From: Cylindrobasidium torrendii FP15055 ss-10
Taxonomy: Eukaryota > Basidiomycota > Agaricomycetes > Agaricales > Physalacriaceae
Direction: 5' to 3'
Length of the DNA: 48,220 nucleotides
Assembly: GCA_000934385.1 (NCBI GenBank)
Contig: KN880613.1
Coordinates: 1-48,220 of the forward strand
The notes beneath the pieces are model-generated. The model saw only the letters and a program-made list of their open reading frames with translations, had not been told where the DNA came from and made no database searches. The position numbers and the translations under genes were made by a program. Positions 1-10,724 of the stretch are shown here, piece by piece. The first letter of the stretch is position 1; each line of letters begins with the position of its first letter.

Positions 1-1
1 G

Positions 2-157
2 GACTCGTTCAGCGTCATTCTGCATATCGACAAACCTACGCCGACGCAGCTAGCCGGTTCGGCTAATCCTCAGTTCAATGCGTGGACCTCAATGCCTGTG
101 CAGGGTGTGGTGACCGTGGTCGTGTGTCCCGCTAGTGTTGGTTATCGCAGCGAATGA
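2..157 (+). CDS. possible 3'-terminal exon of an upstream gene (partial)
   Basis: Frame 2 is open from the first base to a TGA ending at 157, about 51 codons, with balanced amino acid composition (it contains HIDKPTPTQL and ends ASVGYRSE). It would be the C-terminus of a gene that begins left of the window. I do not recognise the family. It could equally be chance coding potential or an exon that splices onward before the stop, since an unassigned open stretch lies at 266-490 on the same strand. Confidence 0.3.
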   Translation, partial: DSFSVILHIDKPTPTQLAGSANPQFNAWTSMPVQGVVTVVVCPASVGYRSE

Positions 158-741
158 TCTGTCATTTGCATGTTGTAGGGTAAAGACTGTTGTGTAGTTT
201 CGACCGTACGACTACATCACAATGCCAGGCTGTGACTGCGTCCTCTACTCTGGCGAACGTCGTGGGTGGAGATCATATCGAGACGGTTTGTTCTTGCCGC
301 TGGTCGGCCGCGCCCCCCCGATCTCTTGGAATTGGACAAGGCGACCAACGGCGCTGCTGACGAAGACCGGCAGAAGCAACCTGTGTTTGTGATCGCACGA
401 ACACGTGGCAAAGGTGGCGTTCAGTTTCGCCGTGTTCAACCAGGCTTCGGGTCGCCAGTCACTAGGCGAAGATCGTGTTTGGGAAATTAGAGTTTTAGAA
501 TTGAATTTCTGATATGTGAATTACACAGTAGGGCGACAGCGATGGACGAGATAAAATACAAGTACAGTGAGTTGTGGTGTGGTATACATGGGAAGTGATT
601 ACAATGAGAGTGGTGTGGAAACTACTTCTTCAATAGATTAAGCAGGCAGCGTATGGCGTCGAGTCCGAACCCTTCGGTGTATGCAACATAGCTTGGTTGC
701 CGTTCGGAATCAAACTTGGACTAGCAAAGAGAATATTGAAG
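158..741. other. intergenic stretch, no supported gene
   Basis: A 74-codon open stretch on + (266-490) and overlapping ones on - show no motif I recognise and have no paralogue here. The right half should contain the 3' UTR of the minus-strand gene ending at 742. Confidence 0.4.
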
Positions 742-2008
742 TCAGTTCAAAGGCCAAGACGAATATGAAGGACGTACCCTGAAGTCCGCGCGACGGAACA
801 GCCCAGTAGCAGACGAGACAGAATGATACACCTTGCTCATCGACGTGACCTTCCAGCCAGAGAGGTTTGATATCGGCCGTATACCATCAGACGCAGTGAT
901 ACCGAAGCTGACTGGAATGGGAACGCCAGACTTGAGGCTCTCCCTGTAGATATCCTCGAGGCCTTTGTGAATCAGCGCCTCAGACGTCCCGCGAGGCGCG
1001 TCAGGGAATGAAGCACACCCCTTGATGAGGTACGAATGCTCGTTGGTCGGCGTTAACACCAGGATGCCTACGATTTCGCTATTCGCCCACGCAAGCCAGT
1101 AGCGGCGATGCTCCTCGTCTGTGAAGGGCTGGAATGTCGTCTGAGGTGGAAATGTATTAGCCCGCCGCTGCTACGAAACAATGTGGAGTGAGTTCGACGC
1201 ACCGAAGCAATTTGTGGTCCGGTCCTAGTCTTCCTCCAACGCTCGACGCCCTTGTGCACCTCCTCACGCATGTAGTTTGACCACATGTCGGTCACCTCTG
1301 TGATATACACACCAGCCTTCTCCGCGCGTCGTAGGCCCTTCTTCAGGTCCTTTGCAACGACACCTTGTCCGCTCTTGCCCTTGCCCGGCGGTACAGTGGC
1401 AGCAGCAGTGAGGCTAAGGAGATGCGCAGGATCCATAACGTCCTCGTAGATACAGTCGACAGTACTCCACCCAACGTTGGCGACAGTCTTCTCCATGTAC
1501 TCGTCGATACAACACCACACTGGAACAAGCGCTTGGGCGCGAACCCATGTCACGAATGCACGAACAGTGGCGGGCAGTGCTCGACGGTCGGAGACCAGTG
1601 GGTTTCCCCAGGCGAAAATGTATTTCTACGTAGTGTCAGCACCTTGCAAAAAAAGAACGAGAAAGACAGACGTACATTACGAATCATATACCCTTGGATT
1701 GGCGCGAAGGTGGACTCGGGAACCTGGCCTGGCTCAGCCTGCCATAGATGGTAGCGCTCGAACTCCAACCAGGCTGTCGCACTCGAGTTCCCATATGTCG
1801 CGATGAGGTCCGCAATGGTGTTCTTCGCAATAGACATACGGTGCGAACCAGACGGCGCAACCCTCTTGTACGGCGGCGGCGGAATATCCTGAACCACCTG
1901 CGCGTCCTCGTCGAAAAAGTTCAACACACCATCCCGGTCAAAGTCAGCCAGCGGGGAGGCACTCTGCGGGAGTCGTTGCGGGCGGGAAGGCGGGTTCGTG
2001 TTCAGCAT
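742..2008 (-). CDS. DUF2156 (LPG-synthase C-terminal-like) aminoacyltransferase-type protein
   Basis: Three exons (2008-1676, 1625-1203, 1140-742), both introns phase 0, give a 384-aa protein. What is seen: a DUF2156-like start (YGNSSATAWLEFERYHLW), a central AWGNPLV segment, then the basic run KDLKKGLRRAEKAGV and a C-terminal half (LAWANSEIVGILVL, then GWKVTSMSKVYHS) resembling the GNAT-like fold that transfers amino acids from tRNA to lipids. Known: bacterial members (MprF) aminoacylate phosphatidylglycerol, and fungal DUF2156 proteins, fused to AspRS or free-standing, aminoacylate ergosterol. This copy has no tRNA-synthetase domain. Inference: a tRNA-dependent lipid aminoacyltransferase, possibly ErgS-like. 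There is no membrane segment, so it is probably cytosolic. The family call is fairly secure, the substrate is not. Confidence 0.75.
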
Positions 2009-3179
2009 CGCTAAGCGGCGGCGGGAGGGGTGATAGAGGAGTCAGGTAGCAGTTCGTTAGAGTTGGGCACCGCATTCACTTATATCACTGAGATTTAGGC
2101 TTGGTTACTACACAAAGGGTCGGGGGGTCCGATTCGGCCATGGCACATCTTCGTACGCACTCGGACCGTGTCCTTGTGTGAACGCGGACAATGCGACGAT
2201 GACGCCGGACAGCGGCAAAAGTCATGGCACCTGCCTATTTTTCATGTATGTATTGCCGCTGTTCATGTGCGTATTTTGCAGCGCAGCGCTCTGAGTCTGT
2301 AACGGAGCCCTTGCCAACGCAGAAGACTGTGCTTCCTGCACAAGTCGGGGCGCACTAGCAGACGCTAACCTATGGAGGCCCGTTTCTACATCCCTCTGCG
2401 CGCCGAAATGGAGTGTGTAGTGTTTAAAAGGAGTGAGGGTGTCATATCACGCTCGAAACAACGAGAAGCTCTTGTCGTTGTATAAGCAAGGCGATGGTGA
2501 GTGTAATCATCGCACCTTGTTTGTATTACGTCTGCTTAGTCGGAAAGCCGGTTGTTATTATTGTGTTGCCTCAGCATGTCGAAGACCGACAGATGCTATT
2601 ATGAGAGCTCAGTGCTCACCCTTTGTATGAGGGTGTAAGACATTCCAGGGTTCCGAGATGCGGAGTCCTCGACCAGGCATAGCATGAGCCTGGATTTTGG
2701 TGTGTTGGACGCGTTGTGATAAGAGCCGATATACCAGGTCGACAGCAGAAAATGACCAGCGAACCTCGAGCTATCATAAGGCGTAGATATCATCAGTTGG
2801 ATACACCTTGTCAGGTGAACTTTTCCTAGGCCCAAGTTAGTCCTAGAGGTCGAATGGCTAGAGCTAGCTGCGGGAGAGAAGTGGGTTCGCGTCGTAAATG
2901 GAACGGTCTTTCATCGGGTGGCCCGGATATACGGTAGACTGCAATGGGAGCGTAGATAGTGACATGCACGATATTGAGAAATAAAGTGTTGGAATTGGGA
3001 GAGCGGTGTCGCCGCAGAGAGACGAGCCCCGCGTACACTACCTCGGGGACCGGCTGGGCAGCTCTTTCTGCCTCTAAGAGCAATCGAGCAGCGGATTAGG
3101 CAGGGGCAGAACAAAGTATGATGACAGACTGATCGCAAGTAGTAGTCGTGCGATCCGAGATCATGGCTGGGCGCGGAGG
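2009..3179. other. divergent intergenic region, no supported gene
   Basis: About 1.2 kb between the divergent genes starting at 2008 (-) and 3224 (+). Open stretches at 2433-2630, 2599-2835 and 2826-3138 lack recognisable motifs, and I found no exon chain. It should hold the promoters of both neighbours. Confidence 0.4.
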
Positions 3180-3187
3180 TATATAAA
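3180..3187 (+). promoter_or_regulatory. TATA box of the alpha/beta hydrolase gene
   Basis: TATATAAA lies 36 bp before the ATG at 3224. This is a short but plausible distance and supports that start codon. Confidence 0.55.
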
Positions 3188-3223
3188 CCTGTGCTCGAAC
3201 ATTCTGTTTTCCGCGCCCACTAG

Positions 3224-5010
3224 ATGATATACGACAAGACTCCAGACTCTGAGCCTTACGAGCACTACTCTCATCTTCCTTATGCAAAGGAACCGTTGAA
3301 GGCATTCTATGTCACCCAACGGCTGCTCACTACTGTGGCGCTTGTGCCGTGCTGGACAGCGTACTACGGCGTGCTGCCGCGGTCGGCGCGCCCTCGGGAC
3401 AGTTGGACTCTCAAACAGCTTGTGTATGTGAACTTTACTCGCCGCATCTCAAAGGTCACAGAGGTCGCTGGCGTGACTTTCAATACGCGCGATCCCGACT
3501 CGGAGCCCTCGCCTTCGACTCTGAAGGAAACCAGGTTCGAATGGGCCCCGCCGCTGCACCACGACCTGCGCGAGGGCGTCGTGAACGGTATCACAAACAG
3601 CATCCCTTTCAAGCGGGTAGGTGTCTATATCTGGCCAAAGGAGCGTCCCAAGATAGACTTTGAAGGCATGTCTTTAATTCTCTTTCTTTTCTTTACTTTT
3701 TCTTTCGATTTCTAACTACAACTCTGTAGAGCGTCCCCTGGTCGGTCTCTTCATGCACGGCGGCGGATACTGTCATATGTCCGCGCACGAAACGTCGCGC
3801 ACGTCCAACATTCCCCGCCGTCTGATGCGTGAGGCGCCCTTTGCCGAGATCTACAACGTCGAGTATCGCCTGCTCCAGCACGCTCCATTCCCCGCAGTGC
3901 TCATTGATGCTGCCACTGCATACGCACACATCCTTAGCGTCCGTCCCCGCGCTAGGGTTATCCTTATTGGCGACAGTTCAGGTGGAAATCTCGTCTTGGC
4001 TCTTGCGCGCTGGATTCGCGACCAAGAGAAACTCGTGATGCCCGCTGGTCTTCTCTTGTTATCTCCCTCTTGTGATGCATGTATGTACATTCACCCTAGC
4101 TTCCGATATGGCTTGTCTAACTCGGCACTTAGCTCATGCCTTCCCTGTTATCCCGACCGAATACGTCCCTAGGCCGCACGCAGACACAGACTATCTCACC
4201 GACACGCCTGAACCTCGTGCGCTCCTCCAGCGCACATTCCTCGGCTTCAAGCATCGTCCCAAGCACGTCGGTTGGAAGTCGTTTGAACGCGATGGCGAAA
4301 AGCAGATGGATAGCTACTTCAAAGGCTTTGGTATCAAGCGCCAAGGATCTGCTCTCGGACTTCAGCATAAACCATCCGACTCTGTCTTACCTGCTATCAA
4401 CGTCCAAAACACCGGCTCGCTACCCGATATCACACAGCAGAGCTCGTCGTCTGCGGCCTCGGCAGCCTCTGGCTCCCTTTCCAGCACCGTCGCGAGCCGC
4501 CAGTCCAAGAAGCAGAGGAAACAGCTGGAGAAGGAATGGCACCAGGCAGAGGTCGATGAGGAGGAGCGCCATCTACAGGCTGTCGTGCATTCCGAGTACG
4601 TGAGCCCCGCTAGTCCGCAGGTGTTGACCCGCTGGGGGCATGAAGTGGACATGTACGATGGGAGCAGGGACGGTCCGGACCTGACCGCTACCATCAAGCA
4701 GCTGGGTCTGCCGCCGAGCACTCCGGTCATGCAGCTTCCAGACCATCTGCGTCCCGCAAACGTCAGCGGCTGCTGGCCTGGACTGTTTGCACGGTTCCCG
4801 AAGAGCATGGTGGTCACTGGCGACGCGGAGAGGCTGACGACCGAGGTGAAGAATTTGACCCGTGCTATGATGAGGGATGGCGTTGAGGTTGAGTCAAAAT
4901 GGGTGAAGGACGCTGTACATGATGTACTTATGATTCCGCCTGGGTGGTGGGATGAGAAAATTAGGGACGATGTGTGGAAAGACGTTGGTAATTGGTGTAG
5001 GAACGTATAG
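3224..5010 (+). CDS. alpha/beta-hydrolase fold-3 (HSL-like) esterase or lipase
   Basis: Three exons (3224-3665, 3730-4080, 4133-5010) encode 556 aa. The first intron needs a GC-AG border (GC at 3666), because only that restores the family motif across the join. Seen: the oxyanion-hole motif MHGGGY near residue 158, the nucleophile elbow GDSSGGN with Ser about 230, and a C-terminal DAVHDVLM that can supply the catalytic His. N-terminal residues 28-50 are hydrophobic and could anchor the protein to a membrane. Residues of roughly 380-430 form a Ser/Ala-rich then strongly basic/acidic linker (SKKQRKQLEKEW), unusually long for the family. Known: HSL-type esterases cleave short acyl esters or lipids. 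The substrate cannot be told. Thg1 follows 183 bp downstream on the same strand. Confidence 0.85.
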
Positions 5011-5192
5011 TTCAGACTTTCTTTGCTCGCAGTCTTGACTTTCAGGGTGCTCTGTATCTATAGAATACCCTTACATATAGTGTACGCTCTTTATTATTTC
5101 ATGGACATTTCTTTCTGTTTTAAAATATTTCGACTTGTGTATCCAGGCGTCGGGGTGATCGCTGATCAAATTGATCTCTAGCTTTGACCATC

Positions 5193-6201
5193 ATGGCGGG
5201 AACGCAATACCAATATGTCAAAAAATTCGAACTGCCGGATCCTCTCCTTCCTGGAATGTATATTCTGCTCCGAATAGACGGCCATAGCTTCCATCGGTAG
5301 AGCGAGTTATTCGAAGACGGCCTCCAGGGTGACGAGCAGCCCAGATTTTCTGACGAGCACGGATTCACCAAACCAAACGACCTCTCGGCACTGCAACTCA
5401 TGGACCACGCCGCGACTATGCTTATGGACGAATATCCCGATATCGTACTTGGATTCGGAGAGTCGGATGAGTACAGGTCAGCATTCGCTGCGTACTCTGC
5501 TTTCCAATCACTAAATCCTATTCGCAGTTTCCTTCTTCGGAAGAGCACTTCGTTGTACAACAGACGCGAGTCCAAGATAGTATCGACATTGACCTCATAC
5601 TTTACTTCGTGCTATGTGTTCAATTGGGCAAAGTACCTTCCAGACAAGCCTCTGCGATACCCACCCTCCTTTGACGGGCGTATTGTTTTGTATCCCGGGG
5701 ACAAGGAAATCCGCGACTACTTCTCATGGAGGCAAGCAGACAGTGCGTATTTATCTCTGCAGAGCCGCACGCAATCTCATGCGGTAAATTGAAGCGTAGC
5801 GCATATCAACAACCTCTATAATACGACATTCTGGGCACTTGTACAGCAAGGGGGGCAGACCACAACACAGGCGCACGAGACACTCAAGGGAACCTTCTCC
5901 AAGGACAAACATGAGATTCTGTTCTCCCAATTCTCAATCAACTATAACACGCTCGACGCCCGGTACCGCAAAGGCAGCGTCCTCGTGCGCACAGAGGTCC
6001 GTTCACTTCGAATCACGCTCAGCGAGCTGTTCATTCACGCTTGTCTTGAAGATTCCCGAGGATGACTCTAGCGCTGCGCCGCCAACAGAGGAACCCACGA
6101 AGAAGAAACAGAAGAAGGTCGTCCCGCGAACCCGAGTCGACATCCTCCACTGCGATATCATCAAGGACGATACATTCTGGACCGAGAGAAATATACTATG
6201 A
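5193..6201 (+). CDS. THG1: tRNA(His) guanylyltransferase
   Basis: Five short exons (5193-5296, 5345-5476, 5528-5742, 5800-5996, 6052-6201) join in phase to a 265-aa protein, the usual size. Thg1 adds G-1 to the 5' end of tRNA(His) by a 3'-5' polymerase-like reaction, needed for histidyl-tRNA charging. Seen after splicing: YVKKFE at the N-terminus, [10 protein letters not shown] with metal ligand Asp29, FTKPND, GESDEYSF with Asp76-Glu77 (human-type numbering is preserved), [27 protein letters not shown] and [18 protein letters not shown]. The usual Gln of the GQSDEY motif is Glu here. Three donors are weak (GTAGAG, GTCAGC, GTCCGT), so unspliced reading makes the gene look broken. A Lys/Pro-rich insert precedes the C-terminus. 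It converges on the gene at 6393. Confidence 0.93.
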
Positions 6202-6392
6202 ATTACGGTTGGTACGGTATTTTCGAGGCATACAGAGGTCGTAAACAACAAGGGTGTCATGTGAGATTTCTCTCCTTTGGACCTTGCGAGAAGGGAGAAA
6301 CTAATGGAACACGGCCACAGAGGATGAAGGGGGGCATGAATCTAGCGGCAGATTGGGAAGAAGAAATACAGAATTACAACAAAATGTCTGCT

Positions 6393-7199
6393 TTAGACCC
6401 GGTTTCCGTGCGTGGCGCGTGCGACAGCGGCGCGGTTCTCGTAGCCCATGTAGGTCGTGGACCACTCCTTGGCGCGGCGCTCGTGGCGGACAGCGAGGAA
6501 CATGAGCACCGTTCTGTGGTGAGGTTTAGTGTCTGTGAGGAAGTGACAGGCGTGCAAGACTTACGAGACGCTGACACCAGCCCATGCAATCCAGCTCTGG
6601 ACGATCCAGGCAATGTTGACGCCCCAGTCAACATAGTTCATCGTCGGGTGAGGGTAGATCTTGAGCACATCATCCATGGACACCCCACTGAGCTTTGCGT
6701 TATGTGCGGCGACGACAATCTGAACGATACAGTCTCAGTCAAGATAAACAAGAATTGAATGTAAGGAGAGACTAACCGTGCTACCGAGAGCAGCGGCGAA
6801 CATGCCAGCGCAGATGACAACGGCAAAGCTGCACCGGAAGACATCGTACCAGTGCGGGTAGAGGCGTTTGGGGAAGAGTGCGAGGAAGAAGAAGTCTGCG
6901 CCGAAGAGGAAGGCGGTGAGGACGCCGAAGACGATGGTGACGATGGACATGTCGACAATGTCGTTGTTGTACAGATGTGCGCCGGGGAACCATCCCTCGA
7001 TGTGGTCCTGGAGGTCCTGGTACTTTGCCAGCGAATACGTCGCCGTACATTCCGCGGACAGCCCAATGAGCATGCCGATCTGGTACCAGATAACACGCGA
7101 GCGACGCCAAGGGTAGTACGGTGTCGTCGACATAAGGGACTTGAAGGAGAATGCGGAGAACCGCATCTCGTTGAGTTCGAATCCTAGAACGACTGGCAT
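6393..7199 (-). CDS. conserved four-helix membrane protein, function unknown
   Basis: Three exons (7199-6777, 6719-6565, 6513-6393) give 232 aa. Hydrophobic segments near residues 33-58, 80-108, 117-146 and 163-192 predict four transmembrane helices with short loops. The C-terminal tail is basic and ends ARATHGNRV. I see no catalytic motif and cannot name the family. Proteins of this size and topology are common and poorly characterised in Agaricomycetes. The internal splice sites (GTTAGT, GTAAGT) are good and the phases close, so the model itself is solid. It is convergent with THG1, whose stop is 191 bp away. Confidence 0.72.
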
Positions 7200-8380
7200 C
7201 TTGGGCGCGGGGCGGGTTGTCCGGCGGGTTGCAAGGAGCTGGGGAGGGGGAGAGGAGAGGATGTTCTCGGTGCGCTATTTTCGAGTCTTATACTGCTGAG
7301 CTGTGAGACTCCTCCCCCCGCTGCCCAGAGCCTCACTCTGGGTACCGTGTCTTCCGAACCTTGGACCAACCCGTCCGTAGAGGATGGGCACAAATGCCGT
7401 ACGCCCACCACCTGGCTGACTTGAGTTACCTTACCCTTGGTGTCTTCTTGGATACAACGGCTCCCATCGAAGGTCGTCGCTGCGTCCGGCCTTCACCATT
7501 CAGTGCGTGCTTTACCTCGCTAGTCGGAATTACAGCCTGTCGAAGGGAAATGTGTTATGAACACTGGTTAGGGTACCTAGGTCTGTACATATCCAACTGA
7601 ATCAATATGGAATCCTCCGCCTAATTCTGAAGCGAGACACTCCGCGGAGCGGTTGCAAGAGTGGCAGCCGGCTTCACATTCCTTGGCCTTAGGCGTCTGG
7701 ATGACTTGAGCGGTTGACGGGATATTTGCTCTGTTGACCTTGTTGTATAGTCGATTACATGTTCAACGGAAAATGGGCGTCTTGATCCCGTTATGTCCTT
7801 GGACAACCAACTTGACGATGGAGAAAGATATTATCGGCCACGCTGGAGTCACCCCGAAGCCTGGAGGGTAATCTCAGCCTCATGTCCACTGATTTTGGTT
7901 GCCGACCTGACTCGTACAGGCCTTCAAGCTTCCTGCTTAAGCATAGGCCTTACTCTCGACGTATAATTTACTGGCCTCTTTGGAAAACGGGGCTAATGGC
8001 CAATGTGCTTTTCACTCGATAGCGGGGATGGGTGCTTCTTAAGCCCTTGCATTTGAGCGCTCTTGAATGGTAACAAGCCCTTCAGGATTTTGCTGCTACT
8101 AGACTGCGTATTTCAATACCAATACCACAAGCAAGGCTACCATTGACATATACAAATGGGTGTCTAATATTCATCGGATTCCCGTGTACAAGCGTAACAA
8201 AAGAAAATATATGGAAAGAGAATTAAACGAGAGATAGTAACGATACACAATTTCGAGACGCTAAAGCGCGCTCAATCAAATACAAAGGCCAAAACACATA
8301 ATGGGGATATGGCTCTGCCGCCAGGGAAGGAACTGAGAAGAATGAAAATACAGAAGTTCACGGTCGTCACTTAGTAGTAA
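7200..8380. other. intergenic region, no supported gene
   Basis: About 1.2 kb between two minus-strand genes. It contains the promoter of the 7199 gene and the 3' UTR of the HMG-box gene. Short open stretches (7361-7600, 7621-7806) have no motif support. Confidence 0.45.
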
Positions 8381-9556
8381 CTAGTAATACCTCGCGGGGT
8401 TTAGTTGCTCACAAAAGGAGGCATAATCTAGAGGAATGCAAGGCTCCATGGTGGCAGGGAGATATCGCCATGATTGCACGGGGATTGCCGGCATCCATTG
8501 CTCGTTGTACACAGAGCTCTGCGCCCCGGCACCATAGCCATCGGTACTGCATGAGGGCCCAGCGTGCATGCTACCACCTCCCGAGCCCGGCATGACAATT
8601 GGGGGTTGCATCAGGCAGCTTGCCTGCGCCTGCGCCTGCGGGTTGCCGGAATCTGCCACTGAGCTCGAGTACTGCCAGTCGTTTGCATTCCATGGGGCGT
8701 CTTGAGTGACAGTAGGCTCCCACGGCATGGCATCGATAGAAGGCGCTGAAAGACCTGGTTCGATACATCCTGGAAATGCCCAGGATATATTCTGAGCAAG
8801 AGTCAGCAAGTCGCATGTCGGCAGAAACCCAAAGATACTGACAGGCTCAGAGCACGCTGGTTTCTGAGGCTCGAGGCACGTGTTAGGCGTGATAGGCGTA
8901 ATAAGGCCAATGGACGACTCAGGAGATGAGGAGCTTTCCTGGTCAAACTGATAAGAATAGGGAAAATAAGAGGACAAGAATGAACAAACGGAAGGCGACC
9001 CCCAGCAATCGGGATTGACAACGGACTCGGCCCATTCCTCGGCGCTCGACGGCGAAGATGGCGCGGGGACAGACGTGGCCGGCGCAGTAGTAGCTGAAGT
9101 CACCTTTCGGGCTCGGCGCTTGGGGCGTGACTCCGATTCGTCGAGTACGTCGAGCGCGCGTAAAGCGTCGGACGCGTCGGCGCCCGTGACCGTGCTCCTG
9201 CCGATCTCGGCATAAATCTTTTTGTGTTCCGCCGTGTTGCCGAACGTGGCGCGTTTCTGGCGGACGCCGCGCATCTGCGGGTTGTAGCGGTAATTTGGGT
9301 ACTGCGCCTGGTGCTGACGCTTCTGCTCGTTGGACTCTTCAATGTATGGCTGCTTTTCTTCTATGCTAAGCGCGTGCCATGCGCCAGCGATCATGCTCGA
9401 AATCCTGGAGTGGTTGTAGACGCCAGTTCGTTCGACGAGCTGCTTGTAGTTCTGCTGACGATAGAGAAGAAAAGCGTTAAGAGGCCGCTTCGGCGCACCC
9501 GCAGCGTTGAGCTTGGCGGATGTGCGCTTTCGAGTCTTGGGGGCAGAAGGAGACAC
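8381..9556 (-). CDS. HMG-box (MATA_HMG-type) transcription factor
   Basis: An intronless 391-aa reading frame. Residues about 22-93 form a single HMG box: PKRPLNAFLLYRQQNYK, then HSRISSMIAGAWHALS and a long third helix ending YPNYRYNPQ. The pattern fits the sequence-specific MATA/SOX class (fungal Ste11/Prf1-like and mating-type HMG proteins) rather than the non-specific HMGB class. A basic stretch before the box and PKRRARK after it can act as nuclear signals. The rest is low-complexity, rich in Ser, Pro, Gln and Ala, as in activation regions. The neighbours are ordinary genes, with no pheromone, receptor or homeodomain genes, so a mating-type locus is not indicated. The target is unknown. 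Confidence 0.85.
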   Translation of the reverse strand: MSPSAPKTRKRTSAKLNAAGAPKRPLNAFLLYRQQNYKQLVERTGVYNHSRISSMIAGAWHALSIEEKQPYIEESNEQKRQHQAQYPNYRYNPQMRGVRQKRATFGNTAEHKKIYAEIGRSTVTGADASDALRALDVLDESESRPKRRARKVTSATTAPATSVPAPSSPSSAEEWAESVVNPDCWGSPSVCSFLSSYFPYSYQFDQESSSSPESSIGLITPITPNTCLEPQKPACSEPVSIFGFLPTCDLLTLAQNISWAFPGCIEPGLSAPSIDAMPWEPTVTQDAPWNANDWQYSSSVADSGNPQAQAQASCLMQPPIVMPGSGGGSMHAGPSCSTDGYGAGAQSSVYNEQWMPAIPVQSWRYLPATMEPCIPLDYASFCEQLNPARYY

Positions 9557-10724
9557 ATATTTGGCCTCAGGGTCTGAGAAATATGTGAGGAAGAAAGGGG
9601 AGGCCAGTGATCAAAGCACACACATGTGGCGCAGTGGGAAGGAAGAGGAGAGGCGAAGTTCATGGCGCGTATTCTGGGATCGGGGGGATGGAAAACAACG
9701 CTAGCCAACATCCCACAGATTTTATACCCTTGGGAGAGCCCATTGGGGCCGCGACGCCTCCTTCGTCGCCCGACGCGTTGCCGCCCTCGACCGTACTCAC
9801 GTCGTGTTCGAGTGTGAAAAGTGAAAGAGCAAAACCATTCCAGAAACTGCTAGAAAAGGAAAGACGGTTGACAGCGCCTCAGGATGTAGAAAGGAATGGG
9901 ATAGGAACCGAGCGCAACTCATGTTCCTATACCCCCTCCGACCTTTGCATTGTCACACACCCTTGAGTGTTCAAATCAGTCGAGGTGTCATAATCTATCC
10001 TATCTTGTCCTATCAAGATTTGCGAATATCGACACTAGAACACTATGGGACGTCTGGGCGCCTCTGAGCCATTGAAGAACTCCAGATGACACCGAATTTG
10101 CTGCTCTCATAACTAATCCCTCCCGACCCTCCCACCATAAGCGACATTCTAGCAGTAAATAGTAACACCCCACAGTACACAAGCTTTCCATTCGACACGC
10201 AGGCGCAACGTTTGGAATTCTGGCGACAGTAACACGTAATTATACACACCCTTACTCGTCGCATGGGCACTGATGGGCACATCCATTGACAGTTTCCTCT
10301 TGTCCATCTGCTAGGCTGTTGGAAAAGTCTGCAAGAAGCCCAAATTCCTATCGTTCATCTCTTTGACTTCAAAGTTCATGGCAGCGCTGGATAATCGCGA
10401 CACCGACCTATTTCCAACGAGCTTTGCTTTGTCCCACGTATGTTCACCAGCACCTATCACAGTGAATGGGATGAACTTTCCATCTTCTTTGTCTAGTCGC
10501 GCCACCTGACCAGTGCACGACATGTTACGACTCACCGAATGGATTCGATGCAACAGCGGGACCCCCATTTATCCAACTATAAATCATTGACATCCAAGTC
10601 TTACATACATACATAGCACACTTCAGAAAATCAGAACATCGCAAAAAGACACAAGAATATGATCCTCCTCCGTATTCCACTCATCCAACGCATGTACACA
10701 CATCTAAGCAGACATACACACTAT
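9557..10724. other. intergenic region with one doubtful short frame
   Basis: Between the HMG-box gene and beta-COP, both minus strand. A minus-strand frame at 10568-10311 (85 codons, with FIPFTVIGAGEHTWDKAKL) reads like protein but has no partner exon, homologue in the window or family motif. I do not call it a gene. The remainder is 3' UTR of beta-COP and promoter of the HMG gene. Confidence 0.35.

Noticed and set aside
5193..6201. THG1 pseudogene with an internal stop codon
   Set aside because: The stop lies inside a 48-nt intron (5297-5344). Splicing restores all motifs and five exons close in phase.
6198..6758. 186-codon plus-strand frame over the end of THG1 and the four-helix membrane gene
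   Set aside because: It is antisense to well-supported exons and lacks motifs or splice partners.
8381..9556. Mating-type locus
   Set aside because: Only an HMG-box gene is present; no homeodomain pair, pheromone receptor or pheromone precursor gene lies nearby.
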